From Hysterangium stoloniferum (lineage: Eukaryota; Basidiomycota; Agaricomycetes; Hysterangiales; Hysterangiaceae), in the NCBI GenBank assembly GCA_015178975.1, contig WHVD01000009.1:620001-684000 (forward strand): DNA of 64,000 nucleotides, read 5' to 3'. Shown here piece after piece: positions 1-11,562 of the stretch. The stretch's first letter is position 1; each line of letters starts with the position of its first letter. The notes beneath the pieces are model-generated. The model had not been told where the DNA came from. It saw nothing but the letters and a program-made list of their open reading frames with translations, and ran no database searches. The translations under genes and the position numbers were made by a program.

Positions 1-260
1 CAAAGGACCTCAGTCAGAAAATCTGTCCATTGTACATTAGTTGTCTGTATTATTAATCTACTCTCACTATTATCTTTCATAATCATCAAAACTCTTCAAC
101 ATTAACATCAGTGAGCCTTCATGTCTAGTATTAGTCTCTCACTTTATTGACAGGATGAAGTAATACTTCATTTAATGAGGCTTCTGGATTCAATTTAGTA
201 GAATAAATTATGATTATTATTCAACTACATGTAAATTGAAAGAAATTTGATTTGTGTCAA
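1..260 (-). mobile_element. LTR-D fragment, truncated by window edge
   Basis: The reverse complement of the LTR-D copy at 4793-5232 matches this stretch in order: the segment around the gacagg/cttcattga motif, the gaggctt segment and the tagtagaata segment. It is a diverged minus-strand partial copy. No coding capacity is seen. The left part lies outside the window. Confidence 0.6.
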
Positions 261-583
261 TGGAACAGGGTGGGAATATACTATAAACAAGTATTGGGGC
301 ACCACAAGGGGTAATGACATGAATGTTTCTTCAGAATTTCTTGATGCAATTTTTTAGAGTTTTCAGATACAACATTTGGCCTTAGAAAAATATACTAAAA
401 CTGAAAAATTTCAAGCAGTTTTTCAGTTCAAAAAATGCTTAGAAAATTTGGCCACATCAAGATTTTCTGAAGGTTTTCCAACTCCAAAAAAATCTTGGGG
501 TGGCTCTAGTGATTGGAGAACCACTCATCCCAAGTACCACCAGAACGCAGAACAATCCCGCATCTGACGTCCCTTTTTCCTTG
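261..583. other. AT-rich 3' flank of the phosphotransferase gene
   Basis: No supported gene or recognised repeat. It is the downstream flank of the minus-strand gene that ends at 584 and probably holds its 3' UTR. Confidence 0.4.
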
Positions 584-1804
584 TTATTCTTCAGGGACCT
601 CGACGTCCATTTGTCGAAAAAAATCATTGGCCATGAAAATCGTTTCTTGTGAATAAAGCCCAATACGCGCGAATGTCAGCAGCTCAAAGACAAGTTTGTT
701 GCTTCTCACAGTGTCTACAAAACCGGGTAAAACCTCATTCACTTCTTTCACGAAAACCTTTCTTATCTCCACAGCCTCCGGATCGGTGGGGATGTCGTCG
801 GGGTCCACCCACTGCAACTGGTCCGAACCAGCAAGATCCCAGCCCCAAAGCCATGCAGGCATCTGCCAAGCTGCTTCGACCGGTGCACCCTCAGCACGGT
901 CCCAGTCCAAAACACCGGTAATTTTGCCAGTCTCTGGATCAACGAAAATGTTGCGCGGCGCTAAGTCTGGATGATACAGTACAATTCGTGCTGGGAGTTC
1001 GGCATCAGGTATTGGCAGTTTTGCCGCAGCAGCCCGAAATGCCCTATTGTATCGCACATCGAAGGTATCTCCAGGATTGCAGCGTTGTTCTTCCCTCTCG
1101 AAAAATGCCCAACGTTCTTCAAGGTAACCGCGGATACTGTCTGCCATAGCTGCCAAGGCAGGAGGGGTGGAATGTGAAAAGGTCCTACGATCGACTACGT
1201 GGCCAACTTTGAGCGTTGAGTCATCAGGTGACCCGGGAATAAGTCTACCTATACTACCGAAGGAGACCTGACTGAGGTCCTTGAGCAGATGGACTATACT
1301 AGAGATGACGGCTCGTTTCGTAGCAAGGGGCATGCTTGGGTAGACTTCTTCAAGACAACTACCTGGGAGATGCTCCAGGATGACGAAAGGGTGCGATATG
1401 ATGTTAGATGAGGATGCATCATAGTGCAGCACACGCGGGACTGGGATACTAGTTTTTTCGGCCAGAAAGTTGAGGACAGCAACTGCATTGGTAGGGGAAT
1501 CAAAGTGGACACGTGGGATACGAAGGACGATAATCCTTTGACTGACCATCGAATCAGAGCGGAGTGTACCATGCACAACCCGGTTGGAGGCACCACCTGC
1601 CATGTGTTTCACCTCGATGGGCAGGTCATTTGGAAAGAGGGCGACTAGGAGATCATGCGCTTGATGACTGAATGTCTCAAACAGCTCTGTGCTTGTCTGA
1701 GAAATGTGACATGAGCTGGATTCAGAATGGCTGTCATCTATATCCTTCTCATCTTCATGAAGTGTGACTTCGTTTCGAAATGGGAAAGTTGTCTCTGCTG
1801 TCAT
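584..1804 (-). CDS. Aminoglycoside phosphotransferase (APH)-fold kinase-like protein
   Basis: Intronless reading frame of 406 aa. Seen: a glycine-rich nucleotide loop GGASNRVV (about 70-77), VLRIPR at 93-98 in the place where a lysine is usual, the catalytic loop HPDLAPRNIF (His278, Asp280, Asn285) and the metal-binding DWD at 300-302. These are the Brenner motif and DxD of the APH/choline-kinase superfamily. Filamentous fungi carry many such genes. Their substrates are mostly unknown and drug resistance should not be assumed. The N-terminal 45 residues are acidic and Ser-rich and probably disordered. The start is the first Met of the open frame. The gene is flanked on both sides by retrotransposon debris, yet has no stop or frameshift, so it is probably functional. 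The substrate cannot be told from sequence. Confidence 0.85.
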   Translation of the reverse strand: MTAETTFPFRNEVTLHEDEKDIDDSHSESSSCHISQTSTELFETFSHQAHDLLVALFPNDLPIEVKHMAGGASNRVVHGTLRSDSMVSQRIIVLRIPRVHFDSPTNAVAVLNFLAEKTSIPVPRVLHYDASSSNIISHPFVILEHLPGSCLEEVYPSMPLATKRAVISSIVHLLKDLSQVSFGSIGRLIPGSPDDSTLKVGHVVDRRTFSHSTPPALAAMADSIRGYLEERWAFFEREEQRCNPGDTFDVRYNRAFRAAAAKLPIPDAELPARIVLYHPDLAPRNIFVDPETGKITGVLDWDRAEGAPVEAAWQMPAWLWGWDLAGSDQLQWVDPDDIPTDPEAVEIRKVFVKEVNEVLPGFVDTVRSNKLVFELLTFARIGLYSQETIFMANDFFRQMDVEVPEE

Positions 1805-1974
1805 GTGGTAAGGACGATCAGTGATTGCTCAGATCGTGCGTAGCTTTGCGATGAGTGTAAGAGCACGACAAATGAGTAATGCTGTTTTGCTTGCAATCGG
1901 AGTCCGAATTGATGGAAATGCGACAGTTGTTCTGGGTCAACTTCACCTAATCAATGCCACAGACAGGAATTCAA

Positions 1975-2162
1975 AATAAATAAATAAACTGTAGAATACA
2001 ACCTTATTCATAGGGTGAATGTGTTGGATATCGTTAGTTGACAGCTAGACTCAGCAAATGTGTGACTTGTTAAAAGTGTAGAAAATGAATGGCCAGACTG
2101 GTAATTGAACCCAGGGCTTCTGCATATATGGCAAGGGTGTTACCAATTACACCACCTGGGGA
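1975..2162 (-). repeat. tRNA-related SINE-like element or tRNA pseudogene
   Basis: On the minus strand, 2162-2091 can be drawn as a tRNA: A box TGGTGTAATTGG, a 4-bp D stem, a partial anticodon stem, and a T stem-loop with the B box GGTTCAATTAC. Position 33 is A rather than T, the T stem has a mismatch, and only five acceptor pairs remain, so it is not a functional tRNA. About 100 nt of unrelated sequence follows and ends in a TTTATTTATTTATTTT run. That is the organisation of a tRNA-derived SINE. No target duplication was found. Confidence 0.5.
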
Positions 2163-2508
2163 ACAATGCTAGCACTACACAGTCTAATATGACTATCTCT
2201 CACAGTTTTTGTGTATACAGAAAGCTAATAGCCATATATGTATGTAATCTGGAAGGGCTACAATGATAAGTAGGATATATGTATATGCATAGAATAAAGA
2301 AACTTGAATTGGGAATACAACAAATAGAGAAACAGACTATGGGACAGATTTTTCTGACTGACTACCCTCACTCCTTTTGTTGCCCTTTTATGCCTTTCAA
2401 TGACTATTACATATATGATATAAGAATACGATCCATTCTCGGATATTTCAATCTTCCAATATAATCTTCCATTCCCAAATATTTCAATGTTCTGATATAA
2501 TCCCTGCC
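2163..2508 (+). mobile_element. Diverged LTR-D-like stretch
   Basis: AT-rich. At 2345-2400 the string ctgactgac...cctttta tgcc resembles the middle of LTR-D (about 4997-5037). No gene. Confidence 0.35.
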
Positions 2509-2866
2509 TGTGAGGGGTACCCCCCTCTAGGAAATATAATTATTTTATTGCATTATTTTTCATATATATATATTTTTTTTAAATTTCTATTATTTTTCTA
2601 ATCAGGATATTCTTCATATGTATATCCTCATCTGCATTAGTTTGAAGATCTATGTACACTTGTGGGTACATAGACTCTTGTGGTTGCATATGTACTATAC
2701 TCTTGTGTACACTGTAGGTGTAGGATGAACTCAGACACTTTTACCCAGAAACCACAACTTGCTAGACATCCTTTGAAGTGTCTGCTGCAAGTTGTGATTG
2801 GGGTATTACCCAGAAGGTCAATACTCTTTGTATATCAAATGATTAGAATTTCAATGACTGTTCACA
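2509..2866 (+). mobile_element. LTR-C fragment, internally deleted
   Basis: Starts TGTGAGGGGTAC like the LTR-C 5' end (TGTGAGAGGTATG). It keeps the aactcagacactttt...accacaactt...aagttgtgattgg block and then jumps to the ggtcaatactctttgtatat end block. The middle of the LTR is missing. It lies directly against LTR-B. Confidence 0.65.
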
Positions 2867-3191
2867 CTGCCTCTGGAAACCCATCAATTCCTGGACATTT
2901 CAAACTTCATCCTTGTTCTGTATGTATTTGGGTCTGTTGACAAGTATCCATTTATTTGCTTATTATGTTCCTGATTTGAAACTCCTATCCTAACCCATCC
3001 TATTGTGATCTCAATTTGTAGTACAATTACCAGAAAGTCTATATTAGTTTTCATGCATCATACTTACACTTTAGATCTGGTATTGACTTCTCTTTCTGTA
3101 TGCTTGATATTCAGAACTCTTGAAAACACCAAACATCTGTAAGCTCTCCAGCACATACCAGTCCTTTCAAAATTAAGACACATGAGCATTT

Positions 3192-3832
3192 GGAGGATGG
3201 TCACACTTTATTGAATATACAAAATTTTACTAAATAATCCTCATATTTTCCAAGTGAGACTGACTATTCCTTCTGGCCATGACAACTTATTCTATGAGTT
3301 TATATTTAATTACCTGAAATTTCATCTTTAAAATATGCATGCCCTTTTAAAATATGCACAAATGACATAGTTACACAAAATTATTTGGGTTAACCTAGAT
3401 TATTTGGGTTAAACAAGATTATTTGGGTTAACCTAGATTATTTGGGTAAACAAGATTATTTGGGTTAAACAAGATTATTTGGGTTATGACTTAATCTTTG
3501 GGTTATGACTTAATCTTTGGGTTATGATGTATTCTCTTGTATACAAGCAAACTTTCAAATATATTTTATATAATTTAAATTTAGTTGGTTTAGAGACTTA
3601 ACCAGAACTATCTGGGGTACCAATCCCCATTGTGCAATTTATTCCAAAAGAATAATCTACAGATGATTGTTTGACTAAATTTTGTCAGATATAGGATAAA
3701 TATTAATATTTTTGCATTCTTCAGAGTGATACCTAATCAACTGAATTTGATTAAATATTAATTTTACAACAAACAATATAAATATATATACTTTAGTGGA
3801 TAAATAATTTTTAAAGTTATGGGTTATCCTCC
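3192..3832. mobile_element. 641-bp MITE-like insertion in LTR-B
   Basis: Begins GGAGGAT and ends ATCCTCC (short terminal inverted repeat). It is flanked by TTT on both sides. The uninterrupted LTR-B copy reads gagcatttgcatag across the junction, so the insertion and empty site are both visible. AT-rich, no ORF. The family is not recognised. Confidence 0.55.
3380..3532. repeat. Tandem repeat, unit about 19-24 bp, inside the MITE-like insertion
   Basis: Units of the form (a)gattatttgggtta followed by acctag, aacaag or tgactta recur about eight times with small changes. Confidence 0.8.
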
Positions 3833-4219
3833 TTTGCATAGGGGTGCAGCACATAAGCTGAAGGCAAATCCTGACTCTACCTGGAAGTATCCAAGTTCCC
3901 AGTTATTTCCTGATAGTTCCCAGAATAGGTTTCTGAGATGGAACTTAACAGTATATCAAATCTGACACAAATAACTTGCTCATTATGGATCCCAAATGTA
4001 AAGCTACTGAAGGACCATCCCAACTTTGATCCCCTTTGCAACCCTATACCACCCAGCATGACACTCCACCTCAGTCCATTGAATAAGGTTCTGAAGGTCA
4101 TCTTGTTGAGGTTTCTGATGTTCCTGAGGATCCTGAGGATGATGGGGAAAACCCAGATTCTCCTGTCAAACCCCCAGAACAACCCACTGAAGATCTGACC
4201 ATGTTACTCTTTACATCCC

Positions 4220-5575
4220 TTGGAAACTTCCCAGACTACCTCACAGTGGCCAAATGACAACATTAAGGACAGGGAGCCATCTTGCACAAATGTCAAAGAA
4301 CCTGAACCATTTTCTGGCAAAGATCCAAAGAAATTGAAGAATTTCCTCCTTCAATGCCATTTTAGTTTCTGTGATAGACCTTCTGGATTCAAAACTGACA
4401 GTCTAAAAGTCAACTTTTCACTTTCTTATCTCAAATATTCCATGCAGGATTGGTTCAAGCTGGGACTTTCTGGATTATCCAACAAAGCACCTGCCTGGCT
4501 TGATGATTGGGACACATGTGTTGAAGAACTGGAAACTAACTTTGGACCTTATGACCAATCTGGTGATGTGGAAAATGAACTTACAACACTCAAGATGAAG
4601 GACAATCAACAAGCTTCCAACTATCTTGTACAGTTCAACACTCTCACTGCACATTGTGGTTGGGATGATTCCACCCTCAGACACCATCTTTATATGGGTC
4701 TTCCATCCTACCTTAAAGACAATATCTGTACAGAAGGAAAGCCAAAAACTCTCCAACTCAGGTGGATAAAAGGTCAGAAATCCAACGTCCACTGTTGAGA
4801 ACTGTCATGAATCAATTATTCTTCAATAAAGTCAAATAATATTCTACTAATCAAACTCGAAAGCCTCATTCGACGAAGTATATATTCGCCCTGTCAATGA
4901 AGTAAGAGGCTATTACCAGTTGTGAGAACTCACAGAAGTATTTGTCGAAGAAGTTACGACAAGTAGATTACTAGTATCACTAAATTACAGATATTTCGAC
5001 TGACTTCCCTTGCTCCTTTCATAACCCTTTTATGCTTTTCTTCATATCGTTATGACTATGTTATGAACTAATAATGAAATCATACATGACGTCGAAATGA
5101 GACATGTCAAAAGAGATTCGATGTTGTCGAATAATGTTCGGGTTTGTCGAGTCGAATTCAATGTGTCGAAGAGTTGTCAAATATTACCTTTGATTGTTTG
5201 TGACAATGTTGTGACTTGTGACAGTTGTGACAAGAACGTCATGCAGAGATTTCCCAAGAACATCCAATAGAATGCTCTCAAAACAACAAGGTGTCAAATA
5301 GCAAGTCTTCTGGCAATACCTCTGACAATAATAATACCAGCAAATCAAATTCCAATTGGAAGAATGACAAGAAGTCCCTGAATAACAATAAGGGCAAATA
5401 GTCAACTTCTGACAAACCTGACATATCCCATTTGTTAGGTTCTGACAGTAAACTCACACCCAAGGAGAAACAATGATGCATGGATAACAATTCTGCCTAT
5501 TCTGCAGAAAAGGTGGACACAAGGTTTCTGAATGTACTGTCAAGGTGAACTCTTCCAAGGCTTGAGTGGCAACTA
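4220..5575 (+). pseudogene. Ty3/gypsy gag (B type), broken
   Basis: The frame at 4220-4798 has the retrotransposon-gag pattern: EPFSGKDPKKLKNFLLQCHF, then a Trp-containing core, then YLVQFNTLTAHCGWDD and GLPSYLKD. The frame stops at an LTR-D insertion (4793-5232) and resumes after it. The C-terminal part is Asn/Ser/Lys-rich and ends in a zinc knuckle CLFCRKGGHKVSEC at about 5490-5532. Stops and shifts interrupt the second part. No start can be chosen with confidence. A second, different gag follows at once, so this is a recombinant or nested element. Confidence 0.8.
4793..5232 (+). mobile_element. LTR-D solo LTR inside gag-B
   Basis: About 440 bp, starts TGTTGAGAACTGTC and ends TTGTGACA, and cuts the gag frame in two. 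A second copy is at 1-260 (minus). Matching target duplications were not found, so the exact ends are approximate. It is less CpG-depleted than its host. Confidence 0.65.
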
Positions 5576-5599
5576 CCTCCATGGCAACTACATCAAAGG

Positions 5600-6311
5600 A
5601 GAAACCCAGCTCTGAGAAGGCAAAAAGAAAGATCTGGAACCTCTGTGGTCAAAAGTCAATGCTCTGGAACCCTTCACAGGTTCCAACCCAAACAAACTCT
5701 CTACTTTCCTCATGCAATGTCACTTCAATTTCCACGATCAATCCGCTGCATTCTCCACAGACTCCTGAAAAGTCAACTACACACTTTCATACTTGTTGGG
5801 ATCTGCATTGAAATGGTTCGAACCAGCTTTTAGTGGACTTTCTGAGGAAGAGCCACTTTAGCTCAAAGATTGGGATGCTTTTGTTGAGGAGCTTGAAACC
5901 AACTTTGGCCCGTATGACCCAACTGGAGAAGCTGAGAACAGTCTCACTAATCTTCGCATGAAGGACACACAGCGCATCATGGACTATATCATCCAATTCA
6001 ATAACCTTGCAGCTCGTTGTCAGTTGGGCAATCCCGCTCTCCACCACCAATTCTACACCAGTCTGCTGTCCTACCTTAAAGATGAAGTCTCAAAAGGAGA
6101 AGATGGCAAGCCAAAAACCCCTGTCCTGTATACACTTTAAGGCTCAAAATGCAGACACACATTATTGGGAACGTCATGTGGAAGTTGCCCACAAGACCTC
6201 CATGGACAATGTAAACAAGTCCATGGCCAATAAAACCAACAACAACAACAACTTGTCAACCAGCAACCAGAACTCCACACAATCCAACAAGAAGAATGAT
6301 AAAAAGTCTTC

Positions 6312-6344
<33 letters not shown>

Positions 6345-6528
6345 AGGTCAACAGTCCAGCAAGCAAACCGGAAAACCTGACCTCACAGGCAAACTTGGAC
6401 CCAATGGCAAATTGACCCCACAGGAAAGACAACATCATATGGACAGTAACCTCTGTCTCTTGTGTGGAAAACCCAGTCATCGAGTCCCGGAATGTCCACT
6501 GGCAAAAGCAAACTCTGCAAAGGGTTGA
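5600..6528 (+). pseudogene. Ty3/gypsy gag (A type), broken
   Basis: Closely matches the gag at 19778-20717: the EPFTGSNPNKLSTFLMQCHF region, LKWFEPAF, VEELETNFGPYD, and the zinc knuckle CLLCGKPSHRVPEC at about 6455-6497. An Asn-repeat linker (AAC repeats, about 6310-6345) precedes the knuckle. Several frameshifts and stops are present. It belongs with the pol that follows. Confidence 0.8.
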
Positions 6529-6590
6529 ACAGCCAAGGCCTCCACAGAAACTCCGTCAAAGGACAAACCAGCTTCTGACTCGAAAAAAGA

Positions 6591-9500
6591 GTGAGCAACC
6601 CCGCAGACTCCGTGTGGGTTGGGGGTTGCATTGCCTCTCCACACATTCAAGAGTTTACCCGTCTCAATGCATCCACTCTTTCACATTCTGATTCATTTTT
6701 TATTAAACTTATGTCTAATACGATTCCAAAATTCATTTTTTCAGCTCTTATAGATTCCAGCTCGACTCATTGTTTTTTAGATACAAAATTCACGCAAAAA
6801 AATCTGTTGTCAACTTATCCAATAAATCCCATCAGCCTCTGCCTTTTCGATGGCACAGGTAATTCGGTTGTCACCCAAGCTTGTGATTTATCCATCTGTT
6901 TCCCATGTGGAACATCTCAGTTGGTCACTTTCTATGTGACCCAGTTAGACTCAAGTTGCTTGGTGGTCCTAGGACACAACTGGCTTACCCACTACAATCT
7001 GTTGATTGACTGGATAGCTAACAGTATAAATTTCCAGACACCCATGGCAGCCGAGGAAACTGCACCTGACACAGCCTCCACGGCACCCATGGCCTTCCCA
7101 GCACCTGCAGTCTCGAGGACTCCTGTGATCCCTACAGCACCCATGGCTTCCCTGGAACCCACAGCACCTCCATCTATTTCTCTGATTAATGCTGCAGCTT
7201 TTATTAGGGCTACAAAAATGGACGGGTCCCAGGCATTCACTATCAACTTAAAAATTGATGAAGCAACTGGTCATTTTTCAACCCCAGTATCCGAATCTGA
7301 GCAAGCTGCTGACCTAGAAGGCATCCTGGAGAAATATCATGACTTCACGGATGTTTTTAGCAAGTGGAAAGCTGACCAGCTTCCACCCCACAGAGAGTAC
7401 GACTTAAAAATTGATCTCAAAGAAGGTGCCCAGCCACCCCTAGGATATATTTACCTGCTCTCATCCACAGAAGTTTCCACAATCTGTGATTTCCTGGATG
7501 AACATTTGTCCATATGTTTTATCAGACCCTCAAAGTCTCCTTTTGGAGCACCTGTTCTGTTTGTCAAGAAAAAGGATGGATCCCTTAGACTATGTGTTGA
7601 TTTCAGAGGACTCAATGATGTCACAAAAAAGGATAAGTATCCACTTCCACTTATATCTGATCTGCTCAATGCTCCACAGAATGCCTGGATTTACACCAAA
7701 ATAGACCTTAAACACACCTATCATTTGGTCCGGATCTCCACGGGTGACAAATGAAAAACCACTTTTAGAACCTGCTATGGGGCCTTTGAGTGATTGGTGA
7801 TGCCCTTTGGACTCACCAATGCTCTGTCTGTTTTTCAATGTTTTATCAACGACATTTTCTCCGACATGCTCGATGTATGCGTCATTGTTTTCTTGGATGA
7901 CATTCTTATCTACTCTGAGAATCCCATGGAACATGACAAACAAGTCCATGAAGTTCTCCAGAGACTCAGACAACATGTTTTATTCGCAAATGGTAAAAAA
8001 TGTACTTTTGACACGGACTCTGTGGAATACCTGGGCTTCATAATGGGACCCGACAGACTCCACATGGATGAAACTAAAGTACAAGTCATCAAAGATTGGC
8101 CAGAACCCCGAAAAGTTAAAGATATACAATCCTTCCTCAGGTTTGCCAATTTTTACAAACAGTTTATCCATGGATATTCTGACATCACGGTTCCCCTTAC
8201 CTGTCTTACATGTAAGGATACTCCGTGGAATTTTAATGATAAGTGTCAAAAAGCTTTCAATCTTTTAGAAAATTCTTTTTCTTCAGCTCCAATTCTGTCA
8301 CATTTAAAACCGGACTTCCTGCTCATTGTTGAAATGGATACCTCGGACTATGCCCTTGGAGCCATTTTGTATATCCAGGACTCCAACGGAGAAGTCCACC
8401 CCATGGCTTTTCTGTCCTGGACTTTCACTGGAGCAGAGCTCAATTACGATGTTCATGATAAGGAACTCCTGGCAATTCTTTCAGCTTTCAAAATGTGGCA
8501 ACACTATTTGGAAGGCTCGGGAACTCCAATTGACGTTGTAACAGATCACAAAAACCTGGAATGCTTTTCTACTACAAAACTTTTGACCCATCAGCAGGCC
8601 TGCTGGTCTGAATACCTATCAGCTTTCAATATGACTATCCACTTTTGACCTGGCCATCTTGGCAGCAAACCTGACACTTTAACTAGATGGTGGGATGTCT
8701 ATCCTAAAGAGGGGAGCAATGACTATGCCATGGTAAACCCGCACAACCTGAAACCCATTTTCACAAATCAGCAACTTACTGCATCAGTCCGCATGACTTT
8801 CCTCATCAATCCCATTGTCCGTGGAATTATCATTATGGATACTGAGAAGCTACATCAAGATATTCTATCAGCAATTCCACTAGACCCAATAACTAAAGCA
8901 CACCTTGACAATCCCATGGACCCCAACCAACCCTGGTGGTCCCTTGATCAGCATGGTTTCATTAGGCTTGACGATTACATCTATGTACTGGACTCCGACG
9001 GCCTCCACCTCAGGATCCTTCAGTACAAACATGATCACCCACTCTCTGGACATTAAGCACTATTGTAAATCTTGCACTGCTTGTCCCCACTTGAACTCTC
9101 AGCAACACAAGCCATACGGCCTTTTGAAACAACTCCCGGTACCGGAACACCTGGAACACCTGTGGAATTCTATCTCTATGGATTTCATTGAACACCTACC
9201 AGATTCCGAAGGCTTTTCCACCATTCTAGTCATTGTTGACAGATTCTCAAAACAAGGTATATTCATTCCTACATATGATACAATTACATCTGTGCAGTTA
9301 GCAGAACTTTTTATTATCCACATATTTTCCAAGCATGGAGTTCCATCCCACATACATATGTAACTTCCGATCGAGGATCAGAGTTTGTATCTCACTTCTT
9401 TAGATCCCTTGGGAAATCCTTGGACATGAAATTACATTTCACATCCGGACATCACCCAGAAGGCGACAGACAAACCAAATGTGTCAATCAGACATTGGAA

Positions 9501-9840
9501 CAATATCTCCACATATATTGCAATTATCAACAGGACAATTGGAAATCCATGTTACCACTTGCAGAATTTGCTTACAACAATGCACCCTCGGCCACTACTG
9601 GTGTTTCCCCATTCTTTGTAAATAAAGGATATAATCCAAATATTACAGTACATCCAGAACGAAGTCTTGCCTCCGCCCACACTCAAGAGTTCACCATGGA
9701 CCTCCACGAGCTCCACGAGGAACTCCAGACTGCAATAAAGTCTGCCTAAGAGCAATATCAACATTCAGCAGACAAACACTGGATTCCACCACCCAACTTC
9801 AAGATTGGCGATGGTGTTTTTGTCAAAGCTCAATTCTTTA
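6591..9840 (+). pseudogene. Ty3/gypsy pol (A type): protease, RT, RNase H, partial integrase
   Basis: Fragments in order: aspartic protease (FSALIDSSSTHCF, about 6745), reverse transcriptase (KSPFGAPVLFVKKKDGSLR, then VIVFLDDILIYS with FLDD at the catalytic site), RNase H (TSDYALGAILY to TDHKNLECF), linker, integrase core (SISMDFIEHLP, then TSGHHPEGDRQTKCVNQTLE and FAYNNAPSATTGVSPFF). The integrase zinc finger is mostly deleted near 9055. Stops and frameshifts fall at about 7752, 7790, 8646, 9055, 9361 and 9749. Non-functional. Confidence 0.9.
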
Positions 9841-9849
9841 GGACTGTTG

Positions 9850-10330
9850 ATTCGGTCAGAACTATTCAGATATTATGATACTCTCACTCATCTTACTCAC
9901 AAAACAACCCCATGGGTTTTTGATGACAAATGTCATTCCACTTTTCAAATCTTGAAGGATGCCTTCACTTCCACTCCTATTCTGTCTCACTGGAAACTCA
10001 ATGTTCTGATCATTATAGAAACCAATGTTTCTGACTATGCAATTCCCATGATTCTCACTATTCAAGATTCTGATGGAGGGATTCACCTGCTCATATTTCT
10101 TTCTTGGACACTTTCAGTTTCCAAACTCAATTGCAACATTCATGACAAGGAACTTCTGGCAATTTTCGAGGCTTTCAAGCATTGGCCGCACTACCTTGAA
10201 GGTTCCAGACTTCTTGTCAATGTTGTTACTGATCACAAGAATTTGGAATATTTTTTGACTACTAAACTTCTGACCCAATGGCAAGCTCATTGGTCTCCAA
10301 ATTTCTTTCTAATTTCATTATGATTATCCA
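9850..10330 (+). pseudogene. Second RNase H segment of a gypsy element
   Basis: TTPWVFDDKCHSTFQILKDA to TDHKNLEYFLTTKLLTQW repeats the RT-connection and RNase H part already present at 8215-8600, but with different sequence. It lies downstream of the integrase, so a second element of the same kind was joined here by recombination or nested insertion. Confidence 0.75.
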
Positions 10331-10559
10331 TGTCTGACCCAGATCTTTTGGTGGAAAACCAGATGCCATGACTCAACATGTATTAAGAAACTCTGATTAC
10401 AGCTGTTTCAGGTACATACAGTAGTGCAGAGTTCCAAAATCAATAAAAAATTCCACTCTGGGATCCCAAAAGTAATTGCCATGTAACTACATAACAAGAG
10501 GGAAATGAGATATGAAACTTTGGATTTAATATATTTATATATGGGGCAATCCATTCTTG

Positions 10560-10745
10560 TATGCAAAATGTCTTACTACACCCACTAGTGTACATGCAAC
10601 TACTGTACATATATGCCCATAAGTGTCCATGTGCCACAAGTGTACATAGACCTTTGAACTAATGTGAGGTAAGATAATCAGAAAATATCTTAAGTGGAAA
10701 AATAACAGAAAAATTAAGAAAATTAAGAAAATATAATAAGGTGGA
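10560..10745 (-). mobile_element. LTR-C-like fragment
   Basis: The ctacacccactagtgtaca...acatagacctttgaac block matches the minus-strand LTR-C copy at 61635-61720. Short and diverged. Confidence 0.5.
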
Positions 10746-10753
10746 TTACTAGG

Positions 10754-11562
10754 TGTTACAACTGGAATTCCCACTGGACTCCAGGCACTAACTTATATGC
10801 ACCCGCACCCTATACACACCAATTGTCAGTTTACTGGAATTCCTGCTGGACCCCATACATCAGACTTGTCCACATTTGACATTTGTTACTTCATGTATCA
10901 GTCACCGGAATACCCGCCGGACTCTGTCCCTGTCTATGTCCGACCCTGTCCCATGCATCAGTCACTGGACCCTGCTTGGAAAACCCATCAGCCCTCTAAC
11001 TGAGCCTCATTCCTGTTATAGTCAAATGACCTGTCACAATTCAGACTCTGCTCCCGCTCCATTCCCGTTATGGTTTTATGACCTGTCACGATTTGGACTC
11101 CGCTCCGTTTTGTCCCATTCCTAACACCAAGTTTGGTGTTTACTTATCTCGTTTTATGTTTGTTAGTTTTGTTTTCATTATTACTGGATTTGGTATGTTA
11201 TTCATTCCACAGTCTATATAGTCTGGCAGATGTTGTACATACAATCCAGTCAGAAAATCAGCTTAGATTCTCCCCAGTAATCTTAGTATATATTCCATTC
11301 TAAACTCCTCTTTGAATCACACCGCTCTTACTAGTCGGAGCCAATGGGCTCCAATGCATCTACCACTTGACCTCCGACCTATCTATCTTGACTTCCCAAC
11401 CTCTCGACCCACAAACCCCACCTGGACTCCCCAGGATTCCCATCCACCTGTTTGAAATTGGACAAGACAATCTCGTGACGGTGCAGCCTATAAGCTGAAG
11501 CCAAGTCCTACCAGATTTCCCATGGGTTTCTCCAGAAACCCTCCGTGTACACACCCTTAACA
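10754..11562 (+). mobile_element. LTR-A copy, possibly solo
   Basis: 809 bp, TGTTACAACT...CCCTTAACA. Same layout as LTR-A at 20839-21673: ccggaat/ccggac repeats, tttggtgtttact, actggatttggtatg, tctatata (TATA-like), shared motif, ggtttctcc...gaaacc hairpin. Flanks are ctagg and ctaag, a target duplication with one mismatch. It may therefore be an independent solo LTR rather than the 3' LTR of the upstream pol. Confidence 0.8.

Larger units (their letters stand above)
2867..3950 (+). mobile_element. LTR-B, split by an insertion; probable 5' LTR of the gag-B element
   Basis: Aligns with the solo LTR-B at 25702-26211 from the cttgttctg segment to the terminal ggaacttaaca. It is interrupted by a 641-bp insertion at 3192-3832. 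The 5' end is degraded. It holds the shared LTR motif (about 3845-3865). gag-like sequence of the same family begins downstream. Confidence 0.65.

Noticed and set aside
584..1804. Antibiotic-resistance gene acquired from bacteria
   Set aside because: The APH fold is common in fungal genomes, and nothing here points to recent transfer or to a drug substrate.
2091..2162. Functional tRNA
   Set aside because: A at position 33, broken acceptor and T stems.
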